From JBGPYB01 sp041493035 (GTDB taxonomy: Bacteria; Acidobacteriota; Vicinamibacteria; Fen-336), in contig JBGPYB010000196.1 in the NCBI GenBank assembly GCA_041493035.1, positions 1-7,527 on the forward strand: DNA of 7,527 nt. Reading direction: 5' to 3'. The position numbers were made by a program, and so were the translations under genes. Below are positions 6,396-7,527 of this stretch, one piece after another; the first letter of the stretch is position 1; every line of letters starts with the position of its first letter. The notes under the pieces are model-generated. The model made no database searches. It was not told the origin of the DNA and saw only the letters and a list, made by a program, of their open reading frames with translations.

Positions 6396-7199
6396 ATGAA
6401 AGGGCGGATCGGGCGGCTGGAAGCGCAGTTCCTGGCCTACGCGCAGATGCGGAAGCTTCGCACCGTGCGCCTTGGCGATCTGCCGCGGACTATGCTCCGG
6501 CTGACGGCCGATCAGGAGCGCAAGCTGCTGAGCCGGCTCTCCCGGAAACGAATGATCGCGCGCGTGCGGCGCGGGCTCTACCTCGTTCCGCCCCGGTTGC
6601 CGCTCGGCGGCGCTTGGACACCCGACGAGATCCTGGCGATCAACACCCTGATCGAGGACCGCGACGGCCGCTACCAGATCTGCGGCCCCAATGCCTTCAA
6701 TCGCTACGGCTACGATGACCAGCTGCCCAACCGGATCTACGCCTACAACAATCGCATCTCCGGCGATCGCGCAATCGCGGCGGTCAACCTGACCCTCATC
6801 AAGGTCGCGGACGAGCGTTTGGGAGAGACCGAAGGCCAGAAGACCGTCGACGGCGAGTCGGCGGTCTACTCGTCGCGCGCCCGGACGCTTCTCGACGCGG
6901 TCTATGACTGGTCCCGATTTGGCAGCCTGCCGCGCGCGTACGACTGGATTCGCGCCGACCTTCGCGCCCGGCGAGTTCGGCCGGTCGAGCTCGTCCGCAT
7001 CACCCTGCGCTACGGCGACGTCGGCGCCATCCGGCGGATCGGCGCGCTGCTCGATCGCGAGGGCGTCGACGAACGGCAGCTGCGAAAGCTCGAACAGCGA
7101 CTCCGCACGCCGAAGAATCCGATTCCCTGGATCCCCGGGCGCGCCCGACGCGGTAAAGTCGATCGGCGCTGGGGCATCGTCTGGAACGACCGTGCCTGA
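6396..7199 (+). CDS. abiEi: Type IV toxin-antitoxin system antitoxin, AbiEi family
   Basis: A 267-residue antitoxin and transcriptional autorepressor of the AbiE abortive-infection system, in which it counters the AbiEii nucleotidyltransferase without a stable protein complex (type IV). Residues ~1-70 look like a winged helix-turn-helix: TVRLGDLP, a basic recognition region RLSRKRMIARVRRG and the wing GLYLVPP. The C-terminal domain shows family-typical ICGPNAFNRYGYDDQLPNRI, YNNRISGDRAI, VYSSRARTLLDAVYDWSRFG, LPRAYDWIRADL, LRYGDVGAIRRIG and the end segment NPIPWIPGRARRGKVDRRWG. The last basic stretch may contribute to DNA binding. ATG 6396 fits the predicted transcription start. Its end overlaps the toxin start by 8 bases, so the two are translated from one message. 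Length is normal and no defect is seen. Confidence 0.92.
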   Translation: MKGRIGRLEAQFLAYAQMRKLRTVRLGDLPRTMLRLTADQERKLLSRLSRKRMIARVRRGLYLVPPRLPLGGAWTPDEILAINTLIEDRDGRYQICGPNAFNRYGYDDQLPNRIYAYNNRISGDRAIAAVNLTLIKVADERLGETEGQKTVDGESAVYSSRARTLLDAVYDWSRFGSLPRAYDWIRADLRARRVRPVELVRITLRYGDVGAIRRIGALLDREGVDERQLRKLEQRLRTPKNPIPWIPGRARRGKVDRRWGIVWNDRA

Positions 7200-7527
7200 G
7201 CCAACTCGCCTCCGCTGGCACGAGGACCAGGACGCGTTTCGGGACCTCCTGATCCTGACAGCCGCGAGAGCGGGCTTCCTGGTTCGGCTCGTCGAGAAAG
7301 ACTACTTCTCCTCCGTGCTGCTGGAGTACCTCGCGGCGAGTTGCCCGAGCCTGGTGTTCAAGGGCGGAGCCTGCCTGGCCAAGGTGCATACAGAGTTCCA
7401 CCGCATAAGCGAGGACTTGGATTTCACCATCCCCGTCCCGCTGGACTCGGCGAGATCCGCGAGAAGCCGTATGGCGGAAGAGTTGAAGAGAGCAATGGCT
7501 GAGATCGAACACCGGCTGCCGGCCTTC
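7192..7527 (+). CDS. abiEii: AbiEii-type nucleotidyltransferase toxin (3' partial, runs off the window)
   Basis: The first 112 residues of the toxin are present; the frame is open to the last base. It belongs to the DNA-polymerase-beta-like nucleotidyltransferase toxins: LVEKDYFSSVLLEYLA, then the glycine motif VFKGGACLAK (Gly58, Gly59), then HRISEDLDFTIP, where Asp75 and Asp77 are the metal-binding acidic pair. These toxins transfer nucleotides and stop growth, and AbiE blocks phage by abortive infection. The start is read as GTG 7192, overlapping the antitoxin stop (7197-7199) by 8 bases, with no strong ribosome site, so translation is probably coupled. In the usual family motif the residues after the glycines are Thr-Ser; here they are Ala-Cys. 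The catalytic C-terminal half is outside the window, so integrity cannot be judged. Confidence 0.88.
   Translation, partial: MPEPTRLRWHEDQDAFRDLLILTAARAGFLVRLVEKDYFSSVLLEYLAASCPSLVFKGGACLAKVHTEFHRISEDLDFTIPVPLDSARSARSRMAEELKRAMAEIEHRLPAF

Noticed and set aside
1..7527. CRISPR arrays, tRNA/rRNA genes, insertion sequences or attachment sites
   Set aside because: No regularly spaced repeats, cloverleaf-like segments, transposase frames or terminal inverted repeats were seen on reading both strands.

Overview
The window is GC-rich, densely packed bacterial DNA. High G/C at third codon positions, Shine-Dalgarno-type sites and the mix of families (a GT39-like membrane glycosyltransferase tail with a DSDLDWGQDL motif, phytanoyl-CoA-dioxygenase-like protein, GH1 glucosidase, GDSL hydrolases) would suit an Acidobacteriota-like or other deep-branching soil or sediment bacterium. 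That taxonomic guess is inference only.

Layout. (1) Bases 1-1435, + strand: the 3' end of a membrane glycosyltransferase gene, followed closely by a membrane-anchored SGNH hydrolase, probably one envelope-glycan unit. (2) Bases 1446-2336, - strand: an intact PhyH-family Fe(II)/2-oxoglutarate oxygenase, convergent with the first unit. (3) Bases 2337-2496: a divergent regulatory gap. (4) Bases 2497-3075, + strand: a broken secreted GDSL lipase with a frameshift and a large internal deletion, its extreme C-terminal tail still readable. (5) Bases 3118-6195, - strand, transcribed right to left: a YghZ-like aldo/keto reductase, a complete GH1 beta-glucosidase, and a 205-residue chimera joining the first 60 residues of a galactose-1-phosphate uridylyltransferase to the last ~145 residues of a galactokinase-like GHMP kinase. 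This looks like a sugar-use operon whose Leloir genes collapsed into one open frame. (6) Bases 6196-6395: a divergent regulatory gap. (7) Bases 6396-7527, + strand: a type IV toxin-antitoxin pair of the AbiE family, with antitoxin AbiEi complete and toxin AbiEii running off the window end.

The most notable points are a 41-bp interrupted palindrome (17 of 20 pairs match) centred exactly on the -35 box of the abiE promoter, whose predicted transcript would be nearly leaderless, and two large internal deletions in neighbouring convergent genes (GDSL lipase and galT/kinase), which mean either local gene decay or an assembly fault. I do not see a wholly new system. The AbiE operator architecture is the best candidate for something not yet described in detail.
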